Source: JAUICS01 sp964384335
GTDB taxonomy: Bacteria > Pseudomonadota > Alphaproteobacteria > Micavibrionales > Micavibrionaceae
Direction of reading: 5' to 3'
DNA length: 64,000 nt
NCBI GenBank assembly: GCA_964384335.1
Contig: CAYLKN010000001.1
Span: 1 to 64,000, forward strand
This document shows positions 44,058-53,159 of the stretch, one piece after another. The position numbers and the translations under genes are program-made. Within the stretch, counting starts at the first letter, position 1. Each line of letters starts with the position of its first letter. Below the pieces are notes generated by a model. It made no database searches. It saw only the letters and a program-made list of their open reading frames with translations, and was not told the DNA's origin.

Positions 44058-45161
44058 GTGAAACACACAGCCTATAAAGCTTCCGGTGTCGATATCAAAG
44101 CGGCGGACCGTCTGATCAGCAAAATAAAAGGCCCGATATCCAGTACGAAAAATAAAGCGGTCCTTGATAACATGTCCGGGTTTGGATGTTTTTTTGAACT
44201 TAATGCAATAAAAAAATATCAAAATCCGGTTCTTGTGTCCTCCAACGATGGTGTCGGAACGAAGTTAAAAATCGCTATAGATATCGGAAAGCATGATACT
44301 GTCGGTCTGGACTGTGTGGCAATGTGTGTTAATGATATCGTAGTTCAGGGTGCGGAGCCTCTTTTCTTTCTTGATTATTTTGCCAGCGGGCGGCTCGATG
44401 TCGATATTGCCGAAACTGTTATTTCCGGGGTGGCCGTCGGGTGTAAAGAGGCGGGCTGCGCTTTGATCGGCGGTGAAACGGCCGAGATGCCCGGACTTTA
44501 TGCCGACGGTGATTACGATCTGGCAGGTTTTACAGTCGGCGGAATTGAAAAAGACCGTATAATAGACGGCGGCAAAGTCGTGGCCGGGGACGTCGTTCTT
44601 GGTATTGCGTCCGGCGGGCTGCACTCAAACGGGTTCTCGCTTGTCCGCAGGATTGTAGAAAGTAATTCTCAGTTTTCTTATTTAAAAGAAACGGATTTTT
44701 CCGAAGGAGAAACTTTAGGGGCGTATCTTTTGAAACCGACGCGTATTTATGTCCGTTCGGTTCTTGAAATGCTTGAGGATTTGTCAAATCAGAATGTTTA
44801 CGAAAACATGCATGGCATGGCCCATATTACGGGCGGTGGTATTGGTGGAAACCTGAACCGGATTATTCCTGACGGATTGTATGCCGAAATTGATGCGGAG
44901 AAGTGGACGATGCATCCTGTTTTCAGCTGGCTTGCAAGACACGGAAAGTTAACCGCCGGGGATATTCTTACAACCTTTAATTGCGGATTGGGATTAATCG
45001 CCGTCTGTGACGGTGCAATTGCCGATCAAGTACAGAAAGCTCTGGAGAAAAAGGGCGAAACAGTATTTAATATTGGCCATGTCCGGGAAGGAAAGCCCGC
45101 AGAAAATGGATTGAATGAGAAAGTGAAAATTCTTAATATAAACACATTAAACATTACCTAG
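44058..45161 (+). CDS. purM: Phosphoribosylformylglycinamidine cyclo-ligase
   Basis: A 367-residue AIR synthetase that closes the imidazole ring in purine synthesis (FGAM to AIR, ATP-dependent). The start is GTG at 44058, with a strong AAGGAG six bases upstream. N-terminal Lys/Asp motif GVDIKAADRLISKIK, VSSNDGVGTKLKIA and GGETAEMPGLY are hallmark blocks. Most relatives lie next to purN (GAR transformylase), which is missing here; instead a 54-residue membrane protein follows after 14 bases. Divergent from the DUF2066 gene. Confidence 0.96.
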   Translation: MKHTAYKASGVDIKAADRLISKIKGPISSTKNKAVLDNMSGFGCFFELNAIKKYQNPVLVSSNDGVGTKLKIAIDIGKHDTVGLDCVAMCVNDIVVQGAEPLFFLDYFASGRLDVDIAETVISGVAVGCKEAGCALIGGETAEMPGLYADGDYDLAGFTVGGIEKDRIIDGGKVVAGDVVLGIASGGLHSNGFSLVRRIVESNSQFSYLKETDFSEGETLGAYLLKPTRIYVRSVLEMLEDLSNQNVYENMHGMAHITGGGIGGNLNRIIPDGLYAEIDAEKWTMHPVFSWLARHGKLTAGDILTTFNCGLGLIAVCDGAIADQVQKALEKKGETVFNIGHVREGKPAENGLNEKVKILNINTLNIT

Positions 45162-45175
45162 GCTTCATTAAACAA

Positions 45176-45340
45176 ATGGGAACACCGTCAGAAAATCCAG
45201 ACAAATCCGATATCCCTCCGGAGCAGATTAAGCAAGCGAATCATACGTGGCAAAGTTTCATTCGCATGACGAAATGGGCGGTTATTGTTATCTGTGCTGG
45301 CGTTTTTTTGATTGGTCTTATGTTTGCGGATATTTTTTGA
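45176..45340 (+). CDS. Small aa3-type cytochrome c oxidase subunit IV-like protein
   Basis: A 54-residue single-span membrane protein. A short polar N-terminus is followed by HTWQSFIRMTKWAVIVICAG, an HxxxW/F plus membrane-helix pattern that matches the bacterial subunit IV family (PF07835-like), a lone-helix part of aa3-type terminal oxidases. It lies just after purM, far from any other oxidase gene in this window; such stand-alone copies are common in this class. No strong ribosome binding site is seen, so translation may be coupled to purM. Confidence 0.75.
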   Translation: MGTPSENPDKSDIPPEQIKQANHTWQSFIRMTKWAVIVICAGVFLIGLMFADIF

Positions 45341-45512
45341 GTATTCTTCAATCTGTTTCATTTCTGTCTAAAAAAGTTTTAAAAATTTGTTTAGGGGTGC
45401 GGATTTATAATAATATGATAATATTATAGAGTTGAATTCTCTCCGAATGGTTACGCAAATCATCAGCATGAACAAATTGTCCAAATATACGACTCCTTAA
45501 ATAGGTTCCAAA
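45341..45512. other. A+T-rich intergenic stretch before the large membrane orphan
   Basis: 172 bases rich in A and T, with a nearly symmetric run around 45406-45427 (TATAATAATATGATAATATTA). It may contain a promoter for the gene starting at 45513. No hairpin terminator with T-tract is evident. Confidence 0.35.
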
Positions 45513-47207
45513 ATGAGTATTATAAGCATACCTGGTCTGGGTTTTGGTAAGAGTATCCTTCTGATAAATGATGATGAGCTCCACTTTTACAATGTCAGAG
45601 GGGGAATGGTTAACTATGTCAGGAGTATTCAGTGGGAAGAAAGTAATTTTATCGTTCAGGCAACGTCGATTATCCGTGATGAATGTGGCAACAACCCGAT
45701 AATTATACTGGATGATTCAAGTGAGCAGTTCTATCGGCGGGAAGCCATACCGAATATCGGCAGCGTTATGGATCGCGGGAATTTGGTTAAAAGAAAGCTC
45801 AATGTCGCCTTTCCAAACTATGATATTAAAGCAAGCCTGAAGTTGAAGGACAAATCCGTCTCTACAAAAGGGGACAAGGCAGTTGAAAATAAACCGGGCA
45901 AAACAACCAAATATCTTTTTGCCGCCATACCCGAAACCGATAAAACCCGTCTTGTTTATGAAATTGCGCGCCAGCTGACCGTTCCTGTCCAGTCATATTT
46001 GCTTGTTCCGGTGGAAGCATCGACCATGATCAGGCTCTTGTCTAAAAAGATTTTTGGGTCGGGCAAAAACAAATCTCTCTGGACGATTTTTATAGGGCAG
46101 AACCAGAACGGTGGCTTGAGGCAGATCGTTACAAAGAACGGTGAACTTGCAATGACCCGTTTGACGCCGGTTGTGGATTCGTCGGCTGAGCCTGATTTAT
46201 GGGCAAATGAGGTTATGCAGGAATTCAAGGCAACACTGAAATATCTTGCGCGTTTTGATTATAATCCTGATGACGGGCTTGATGTTATTACAATCTGCAA
46301 TCCGGAAACCGGTGAGTGCCTTGACGATCTAATAGACATACCCTGTAATTTCCGTTCACTGACCGTGGCGCAGGCCGCAGATATCATCAACGTAAAAATA
46401 CATCCGGTGGACACAAAACATTATGTGGATCGGCTCCATGCCGGATGGGTGGCGCGAAAGCCTTCCATTACAATGGATATGAAGCCGAAAGAACTTGATG
46501 TTATTTCAAAGCCCCGGAAGGTTGCATCACTGATCTCACTTGCATTGGTAATCAGCCTTATCTATTTCGGCTACACTTTTATGGGGGCATCGGGATCACT
46601 GATGAAAAAGCAGACGGAACTGCGCAATCTCCAACAGACACAGAACAGGCTTGATGCCGAGCTTGAAGATGAAATCGCAAAAATGAACAACCTTGGTTTT
46701 GACGTCAAGCTTATCAGGGCTGCCACCAGTACCTATAATGCCTATCAGGGCAGGGGGATAGAGTCTGTCGATTATATTCAGCGCATAGATACCGCACTTG
46801 ATAATCAGATAACATTAAAATTTATTTCTATGGATGTTGTGAAAACAAGTGTTTTTGAAGATGGATTCAGGGCGCTTTTAGGCAACGAAAGCGGTGAGGC
46901 CATAAGAATAAGATTGGGTATGCTTTTCCCCGGAGCCACAGATCCGGAAGACGGGAATGAGGAAGTTGACGATATTTCAAGACGTCTTAAGGATGAGTTT
47001 CCAAACCACAGGGTGCGGGTTACAAAATACCTCAAGGATATGACATTTGATTCTGAATTTACGGGTGAAGCCGGGCTTTCAGCCAGGGAAGAGCAACAGG
47101 TTCAGGATTTCAGCGCAGAAATCGAAGTGGTTGGCAATATCAGCAGTGTTGATATGGATGTCTCTGAAAACAACTCGGGGCAAAATTCACGTCGCAACAA
47201 TCGCTAG
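45513..47207 (+). CDS. Large single-pass membrane orphan, PilM/PilN-like architecture
   Basis: A 564-residue protein I cannot assign to a family. The N-terminal half (about 1-340) is cytosolic and has a beta-rich start (GFGKSILLINDDELHFY) and an actin-like-looking layout. One membrane helix lies near 345-362 (SLISLALVISLIYFGYTF). A coiled coil follows (about 370-400), then a periplasmic domain to the C-terminus with a Ser/Asn tail. This 'cytosolic domain, one helix, coiled coil, periplasmic domain' arrangement recalls PilM-PilN-type pilus or secretion inner-membrane parts, but no pilus gene is nearby. It precedes ftsK by 78 bases. Confidence 0.7.
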   Translation: MSIISIPGLGFGKSILLINDDELHFYNVRGGMVNYVRSIQWEESNFIVQATSIIRDECGNNPIIILDDSSEQFYRREAIPNIGSVMDRGNLVKRKLNVAFPNYDIKASLKLKDKSVSTKGDKAVENKPGKTTKYLFAAIPETDKTRLVYEIARQLTVPVQSYLLVPVEASTMIRLLSKKIFGSGKNKSLWTIFIGQNQNGGLRQIVTKNGELAMTRLTPVVDSSAEPDLWANEVMQEFKATLKYLARFDYNPDDGLDVITICNPETGECLDDLIDIPCNFRSLTVAQAADIINVKIHPVDTKHYVDRLHAGWVARKPSITMDMKPKELDVISKPRKVASLISLALVISLIYFGYTFMGASGSLMKKQTELRNLQQTQNRLDAELEDEIAKMNNLGFDVKLIRAATSTYNAYQGRGIESVDYIQRIDTALDNQITLKFISMDVVKTSVFEDGFRALLGNESGEAIRIRLGMLFPGATDPEDGNEEVDDISRRLKDEFPNHRVRVTKYLKDMTFDSEFTGEAGLSAREEQQVQDFSAEIEVVGNISSVDMDVSENNSGQNSRRNNR

Positions 47208-47285
47208 CCATTTATTTCTGAGAATTTTTTCAAACGTACGGTTATTCTGGTTCTCAATTCAAAAGTTTTCTAAACTACACCAAGC

Positions 47286-49652
47286 ATGACACATTTTTTT
47301 CCTGCATATTTCCGGCAATTTGCGCTCAGGGTCTTTGTAAACACCAGTGCGATGTTGATTCTCCTGCTTGGCTTGTTTTTCCTGGTTTCCCTGCTGTCCT
47401 ACAATCACAAAGACCTTTCGCTGAATACGTTTTATGTAAGCGATGAGCAGGCTGAGCCCGTTTCACCCGGGAATTTTGCAGGTTTTACAGGGGCGGCTGT
47501 CTCTGATGTCGCGATGCAGGGGATAGGGCCAGCGGCCATAATCCCCGCATTTGTAATGGTCTTTTGGGGCATCACTGTTTTTCGCAAAAAAATTCTGCCG
47601 CACTGGAAACTGCGCCTAGCATTTCTTGTGATTTCCACACTGGCCGCTTCAATATCACTGGCGAGACTTCCTGTGTCCGGTTTTATGGAAGACTGGCTGG
47701 TGACTCCTTATGCGGGCGGTGTTGCCGGAACACTAATGCTCAATACTTTTGCCGGATTTTTCCAGGGTGCTCTAAGCGGGTGGGAATATACTGTTATTGC
47801 GGTTTTAAGCGGCGTTGTATCACTGGTGAGTTTGTTTTTTGCAATACCTGTCAGAAAATCAATGCTTTCCGGACTGTCGTCGGCGATTGAAAAATTTATA
47901 GATCTGATTCTCAAGGTATTTGATCACATCGTTTCCATGTTTAAACGTGTTTCTTCGGGCAGGAAGGCTTACCAAAAATCAGATCAGGACGCCGCAAAAG
48001 AACACAGTGAGTTAAAAACAAAGAAAGTCATTTCAGACATACCTGAACCTGAAAAATCAAAGGCTCAGGAATCCGGAAACAAAAGACAGAGGTCTTTGAA
48101 GCTTGAGCCGGGTTTTGACTGGGAGCTGCCGCCACCGGATCTGCTTCAGGAACCTCCGGCAGAGGTCAAAAAAGCCATGCCTGACGAAGACTCATTCCGT
48201 AAAAATGCGTCTTTGCTGCAAAGTGTACTGGAAGATTTTAATGTTTTTGGCCAGATCGTAAAAATTCATCCCGGGCCGGTTGTTACGCTTTACGAATTCG
48301 AGCCTGCACCGGGCACAAAAACATCCCGTGTTGTCAGTCTGAGTGATGATATCGCACGTTCCATGGCCGCCGTTTCCGTAAGGGTGGCCGTAATTCCGGG
48401 ACGCAACGTGATAGGTATCGAGCTTCCGAATAAAACAAGGCTTACCGTATTTTTAAGAGAACTTATCGAAGCCAAAGATTACATTAAATCGACCGCAAAG
48501 CTGCCTCTCATCCTTGGCAAGGACATAGGCGGGCATCCTGTTGTTGCCGACCTTTCACGCATGCCGCATCTGCTTGTGGCAGGAACGACGGGGTCGGGAA
48601 AGTCAGTTGCAATCAATACAATGATTCTTTCTCTTCTTTACCGCATGCCCCCGGAAAAATGCCGTCTTTTGATGATTGACCCCAAAATGCTGGAGCTTTC
48701 CGTTTACGAAGATATACCGCATTTGCTTTCCCCGGTTGTAACCGATCCCGGGAAAGCGGTTGTGGCATTGAAATGGGTGGTACAGGAAATGGAAAACCGC
48801 TACAGGTCCATGTCCAAACTGGGTGTGCGTAATATTGAGGGATATAACAACCGTCTCTGTGAAGCCAAAAGAAAAGGCGAAGTCCTGATGCGGAAGGTGC
48901 AGACCGGATTTGATCCGGATACAGGAAAACCAATATTCGAAGAACATCCGCTTGATCTTACAGAGCTTCCTTATATTGTTGTGGTGGTTGATGAATTCGC
49001 CGATCTTATGCTTGTCGCCGGCAAGGACATTGAAAACGCCGTACAGCGCCTGGCCCAGATGGCCAGAGCCGCAGGCATTCACCTGATCATGGCAACACAA
49101 AGGCCATCGGTCGATGTTATTACCGGTGTGGTTAAAGCCAATTTCCCGACCCGTATCAGCTTTCAGGTTACATCGAAAATAGACAGCCGTACGATCCTTG
49201 GCGAGTCAGGGGCCGAACAGCTTTTGGGTATGGGGGACATGCTTCATATGGCCCCCGGTGGACGCATTAAGCGTGTTCACGGGCCGTTTGTCGAGGACGG
49301 GGAAGTCGAAAAAGTATCTTCGTTCCTGAAACAGCAGGGGGAACCTTCCTACCTTGATGATATTACGGAAGAAACGGGTGACTTTGGTGATAATGAAGTT
49401 CTGGCCGCGATGTTTGGAGGATCCAATTCCACGGGTAAAAGCGGCGGGGAATATGATGCACTTTATGATCAGGCAGTTGCAATTATCGCCAGGGAGCGTA
49501 AAGCGTCAACAAGCTTTATTCAGCGTCATTTACATATCGGTTATAACAGAGCCGCGCGGATAATCGAAAAAATGGAAAAAGAAGGTGTGATTTCTCATGC
49601 AAATCATGCAGGCAAGCGGGAAGTTTTAATTGGGGACTTTTCAGACGCCTGA
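47286..49652 (+). CDS. ftsK: DNA translocase FtsK
   Basis: A 788-residue septal DNA pump that clears the chromosome terminus and activates XerCD at dif. Four N-terminal membrane helices (about 15-200) anchor it. A basic/Pro/Glu linker (about 230-300) is short compared with E. coli. The RecA-like motor has Walker A AGTTGSGKSVAIN near 434, Walker B VVVVDEFADLM and the conserved ATQRPSVDVITG block. The winged-helix gamma domain (about 725-785) reads KOPS/FRS-type polarity sequences. Full length and intact. It precedes lolA, the common order in this class. Confidence 0.97.
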   Translation: MTHFFPAYFRQFALRVFVNTSAMLILLLGLFFLVSLLSYNHKDLSLNTFYVSDEQAEPVSPGNFAGFTGAAVSDVAMQGIGPAAIIPAFVMVFWGITVFRKKILPHWKLRLAFLVISTLAASISLARLPVSGFMEDWLVTPYAGGVAGTLMLNTFAGFFQGALSGWEYTVIAVLSGVVSLVSLFFAIPVRKSMLSGLSSAIEKFIDLILKVFDHIVSMFKRVSSGRKAYQKSDQDAAKEHSELKTKKVISDIPEPEKSKAQESGNKRQRSLKLEPGFDWELPPPDLLQEPPAEVKKAMPDEDSFRKNASLLQSVLEDFNVFGQIVKIHPGPVVTLYEFEPAPGTKTSRVVSLSDDIARSMAAVSVRVAVIPGRNVIGIELPNKTRLTVFLRELIEAKDYIKSTAKLPLILGKDIGGHPVVADLSRMPHLLVAGTTGSGKSVAINTMILSLLYRMPPEKCRLLMIDPKMLELSVYEDIPHLLSPVVTDPGKAVVALKWVVQEMENRYRSMSKLGVRNIEGYNNRLCEAKRKGEVLMRKVQTGFDPDTGKPIFEEHPLDLTELPYIVVVVDEFADLMLVAGKDIENAVQRLAQMARAAGIHLIMATQRPSVDVITGVVKANFPTRISFQVTSKIDSRTILGESGAEQLLGMGDMLHMAPGGRIKRVHGPFVEDGEVEKVSSFLKQQGEPSYLDDITEETGDFGDNEVLAAMFGGSNSTGKSGGEYDALYDQAVAIIARERKASTSFIQRHLHIGYNRAARIIEKMEKEGVISHANHAGKREVLIGDFSDA

Positions 49653-49694
49653 GAACACTCTATCTATTATCCGGTAAACGAGAGTTATTTTATT

Positions 49695-50375
49695 ATGATA
49701 TCATCAAAATGTTTTAAAAGTATTTCTGTGCGCTATACTCCCGTGTTCCCAGGAATAGTCTTTATCGCGCTGCTGGTGTTTTGTATTTCCCTGATCACAC
49801 CTGGCAACCGCGTTGAAGCCTCCGCGCCCGGCGATACAGACTTTCTTGAAAAGGCGGAAAGCTATCTGAATGCCCTGCGAAAAGTACAGGCCCCGTTCAT
49901 CATGATTACTCCGGAGGGTGGCAGTGTGACAGGCACTTTTTATCTTAAAAAGCCAGGAAAACTAAGGTTTGAGTATGACGATCCCATCAAAGATTTTATT
50001 GTTGCAGATGGAACCTTCATCTACTTTTACGATGCCGAGCTTGGATCCCAGTCCCACGCATTAATCGGGCAAACCCTTGCGGACTTTGTTGTAAGGGATA
50101 ACATTGACTTGTCGGAAGATGTGAAAATCGTCGATGTAATCAATGAAAGTAATAAATCGTATATTATTCTGACACAGGAAGAGGATCCGGCGGCGGGGGC
50201 CCTCACACTCGAATTTTCAAAAGAGCCTTTTCGTCTTAAAAGCTGGGAAGTTCTGGATTCGGCAGGGAATATTACGAAGGTAAGGCTGGGCAGGATAAGG
50301 ACGGATGTTACCCTGGAAAACGATTTGTTTTACTACAGTGATCCGCAATCCGATCAGTTTCAGTATAATGAGTAA
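49695..50375 (+). CDS. lolA: Outer-membrane lipoprotein carrier protein LolA
   Basis: A 226-residue periplasmic chaperone that carries lipoproteins from LolCDE to LolB. It has an N-terminal signal peptide with a long hydrophobic run (about 18-36). The mature half-barrel has FLEKAESYLNALRKVQAPFIM and GTFYLKKPGKLRFEYDDP, the family's central block. It lies 42 bases after ftsK, in the usual alphaproteobacterial order, and 33 bases before a flavin reductase gene; all four genes to recR are likely co-transcribed. Confidence 0.93.
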   Translation: MISSKCFKSISVRYTPVFPGIVFIALLVFCISLITPGNRVEASAPGDTDFLEKAESYLNALRKVQAPFIMITPEGGSVTGTFYLKKPGKLRFEYDDPIKDFIVADGTFIYFYDAELGSQSHALIGQTLADFVVRDNIDLSEDVKIVDVINESNKSYIILTQEEDPAAGALTLEFSKEPFRLKSWEVLDSAGNITKVRLGRIRTDVTLENDLFYYSDPQSDQFQYNE

Positions 50376-50408
50376 ATTATTTCTAAACGAGCCAGTTCCG
50401 AAAAAAGA

Positions 50409-51164
50409 ATGCGCTATCCCTACAAGTCAGAAGTCATAAGTGTTAATAAACTTTCAAATCAGTATGCAGTCCTGAAAATACAAAAACCTGAAAACACTGC
50501 GTTTTTATACGAGGCCGGGCAATATCTGCATCTGTGTATCGCCGGTTTCGAACCGCGCCCTTTTTCCATTGCAAACGGAAACACAAGCCGTTATCTGGAA
50601 TTTCATATTGAAAATCGTTCGGGCGGTACGGGGGAATACGTCTTTGAAAAATTAAAACCGGGTGACATTATCGGCTTTGACGGACCCCATGGGAATGCTG
50701 TCTACCGTAGCAATTGCGAACTGCCTGTAATCGGTATTGGCGGCGGTACAGGCATTGCGCCTCTGAAGGCTATTGTGGATGAATATATCGCAAAATCCGG
50801 CGAACAGAGATTCAGCCTCTATCACGGTTCGGTTTATGATGACGGTTTGTACATGCACGATTACTTTCGAAAACTGGCCAGGGATAAGAATACATTTGCA
50901 TACAAAGGCGTATATGAGGAGCAAAGGGTAAAAGCAGATCCCGTCTGTGAGAATATGGTCAAAGGAAGAGTGGACCAGGCGGTTCTAAAAGATTGTCCTG
51001 ATCTTTCAGGGTACAGGATCTATATTTTCGGATCGAAAGGGATGGTAAAGGGGATAGTCCAAATCTTTATGGCGCACGGAATGAACCCCGACTGTCTTCA
51101 TACAGACTGTCCTTTAAATGAGCTTGAAACTGAGCTAAAGGTTCAGTCAAAATATGCCACATGA
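50409..51164 (+). CDS. NAD(P)H-flavin reductase-like oxidoreductase
   Basis: A 251-residue ferredoxin reductase-family protein with an FAD domain (about 1-100; RPFSIAN is the RxYS-like FAD motif) and an NAD-binding domain (about 105-235; IGIGGGTGIAPLKAIVDEY). There is no N-terminal or C-terminal 2Fe-2S ferredoxin domain, so it resembles Fre/LuxG or the reductase part of oxygenases. Cys residues at CLHTDCPLN close to the C-terminus are a common feature but not a cluster motif. It overlaps recR by 4 bases (ATGA). Confidence 0.85.
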   Translation: MRYPYKSEVISVNKLSNQYAVLKIQKPENTAFLYEAGQYLHLCIAGFEPRPFSIANGNTSRYLEFHIENRSGGTGEYVFEKLKPGDIIGFDGPHGNAVYRSNCELPVIGIGGGTGIAPLKAIVDEYIAKSGEQRFSLYHGSVYDDGLYMHDYFRKLARDKNTFAYKGVYEEQRVKADPVCENMVKGRVDQAVLKDCPDLSGYRIYIFGSKGMVKGIVQIFMAHGMNPDCLHTDCPLNELETELKVQSKYAT

Positions 51165-51748
51165 TTATCGACCGCTTTATTAAATCGCTTTCCGCATTGC
51201 CGGGTCTGGGTTCACGTTCTGCGCGGCGTATCGCCATTCATCTTCTCACACACAAGGATGAGAAGATGCTCCCGTTAATCGCCATGATGAAGGATGTGGC
51301 CGACAGGATAGAAAAATGTACGGTCTGCGGCAATCTTGATGCGTCCGACCCCTGTCATATTTGCGCAGATACAGGTAGAGACAGCACAACCCTTTGCGTT
51401 GTTGCCAATGTCTCGGACCTGTGGGCGATGGAGCGCACACGGGGATTTAAAGGGCATTACCATGTTCTTGGCGGCCTTTTGTCCGCCCTCGACGGGATAG
51501 GTCCGGACAAGCTTTCAATCGATAAACTGATCAGGCGTGTAGATGACAATAATTTTGAAGAGGTTATTCTGGCCTTGAATGCAACGGTTGATGGCCAATC
51601 CACGACCCATTACATCAGTGAATGCCTGGCCCATTATCCGGGGAAACTTACAAAACTGGCGCATGGCATGCCGATAGGCGGGGAACTGGATTATCTCGAC
51701 GAAGGAACCATCACAACGGCCATGCGCGCCAGAGGCGTTATAACGTAA
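51161..51748 (+). CDS. recR: Recombination mediator RecR
   Basis: A 195-residue RecR protein: N-terminal helix-hairpin-helix (LSALPGLGSRSARRIAIHL), a Cys4 zinc finger (CTVCGNLDASDPCHIC at about 52-67), and a Toprim domain starting near 75 (TTLCVVANVSDLWAMERT, with VLGGLLSALDGIGPD). It acts with RecO/RecF to load RecA at gaps. The usual partners dnaX and ybaB are absent; it is instead in an operon with ftsK, lolA and a flavin reductase. ATG lies in a 4-base overlap with the reductase. Confidence 0.96.
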   Translation: MIIDRFIKSLSALPGLGSRSARRIAIHLLTHKDEKMLPLIAMMKDVADRIEKCTVCGNLDASDPCHICADTGRDSTTLCVVANVSDLWAMERTRGFKGHYHVLGGLLSALDGIGPDKLSIDKLIRRVDDNNFEEVILALNATVDGQSTTHYISECLAHYPGKLTKLAHGMPIGGELDYLDEGTITTAMRARGVIT

Positions 51749-51760
51749 GCGGGTGGGTTC

Positions 51761-52096
51761 TTATTCTTTTTCAGAAATGTAAAGCGTGCAGTCCTGTTCG
51801 GCCCTGATAACGGCCAGACGTGTAAAATGGCCGGTCGATTTCTCGCCAATGGCAACATCGTAATATGTAAAACCGGGGAAATAATGATCCTGGTCAGTTG
51901 CCTCGATGCCATCGGTGCCAAATTTAATATAAACCGGCCCGGTGGCATAAAGACTGATTACTTTTGTTTCATCATCAAAAGGGGCCGTGTTCTGAACTGA
52001 GTTTTGGGTAACGTTTATGGTGTGAGAGCCGCCTGTCTTAAAGCGCAGGGCAGGGATGGGATTATTATTGAAGTCGGTGGGAAGAGATGTCGGCAT
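51761..52096 (-). CDS. Unknown small beta-rich protein
   Basis: A 111-residue protein with no signal peptide or membrane segment. The sequence (TINVTQNSVQNTAPFDDETKVISLYATGPVYIKFG) has the look of a beta-sandwich, as in some phage or surface-associated structural proteins, but I cannot name a family. The start is well supported: AAGGAG lies 7 bases before the ATG at 52096. It is a single gene convergent with recR. No other phage gene is in the window. Confidence 0.7.
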   Translation of the reverse strand: MPTSLPTDFNNNPIPALRFKTGGSHTINVTQNSVQNTAPFDDETKVISLYATGPVYIKFGTDGIEATDQDHYFPGFTYYDVAIGEKSTGHFTRLAVIRAEQDCTLYISEKE

Positions 52097-52221
52097 TTTT
52101 TTCTCCTTGTATCTTTAAAAGAGTTGAATTGGTTTGGCACTGAAATCCATCAGTGTATAACAGACACAGTTGTAGGAATATATACCTAATTTACAGCGGA
52201 ATTTTGTATATGTCAATTGGT

Positions 52222-53040
52222 TTAAACGGCGAAAAGATGATATTTTTTACGCCAGTGTTTTAAAACATAGATCCAGCAGGTAATTGATGCCCCCCATCCT
52301 GTTGCCATGACTGGCAGGGCGAAAATTGAGGAAGTCACGGCAAAACTGCTTAAAACAACCATTAATGTAATGAGGAAGCCGTACAGTGCGAACTTATCTC
52401 CCCGTTTAAAAGCGTAATGGATAAATGAAAGGAAAGATGGCAGCAGAGTTAGAATGATTATAAAGGTCAAGACTTTAATATCCGCAGGGGAAGAATCATT
52501 TATGCGCCCGGTAATCATGTTTCCAGACTCCATAAGCGTCCTTATGCCGAATAAAGAAAGGGTGAATAAATATGCACCAATATAAAACTGAAAAATCCTC
52601 TTTATGTTTTTTACAGAGCCCGAAAAACTGATTAGTAACCATAAATTGATTAACAGAAAAACGGCAAGTGCATAAGATGCTGAAAAATCAGCAGAATTTA
52701 AAAACAACAGATATGAATAAAAACTGAAACCAAGGAAGGTTGCGCCGATGGATGTGGTAAGAGCCGGTGTCAGATGCACAAGATTTCTGGGCTGGACGAT
52801 TGCCTTTCTATCTCTTGAGGCCGCCCGTTCAAGCAGTCCCGGAAGTGTATAGAGCATTGCGGAAGACCTTGAAGGTGATCTCAACTCCGTCATTCCAGGA
52901 AAAAGCAGTTCCAGAAAACGCCATATCCCGATCAGTACAAGAAAGGGAATAGCCCCATACCAGACAAAACTGTCAGGTAACAGACCGGCAAAGCCTAAAA
53001 TAACCAGGGTTGTTATACCAATATATCCGTAAATTATCAT
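52222..53040 (-). CDS. Polytopic membrane protein of unknown function
   Basis: A 272-residue integral membrane protein with about eight predicted helices (for example about 1-20, 28-46, 92-115, 122-140, 148-165, 185-205, 215-235, 240-258). Charged loops are short, apart from about 55-85. No family recognised. It lies divergently or alone, upstream of the clpA 3' end (119-base gap), with no clear ribosome binding site. The rather A+T-rich sequence differs from the clp genes. Confidence 0.65.
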   Translation of the reverse strand: MIIYGYIGITTLVILGFAGLLPDSFVWYGAIPFLVLIGIWRFLELLFPGMTELRSPSRSSAMLYTLPGLLERAASRDRKAIVQPRNLVHLTPALTTSIGATFLGFSFYSYLLFLNSADFSASYALAVFLLINLWLLISFSGSVKNIKRIFQFYIGAYLFTLSLFGIRTLMESGNMITGRINDSSPADIKVLTFIIILTLLPSFLSFIHYAFKRGDKFALYGFLITLMVVLSSFAVTSSIFALPVMATGWGASITCWIYVLKHWRKKYHLFAV

Positions 53041-53159
53041 TGGCCAATTATAACTGTAAGATTATTATGTTTATACGCACTCTTCAGGGAGTTACAAACC
53101 ACTATTTTAATCTTAAGCAACATATGTGCCGTTAAAAATATTCTCATTTAAAGGGAATA

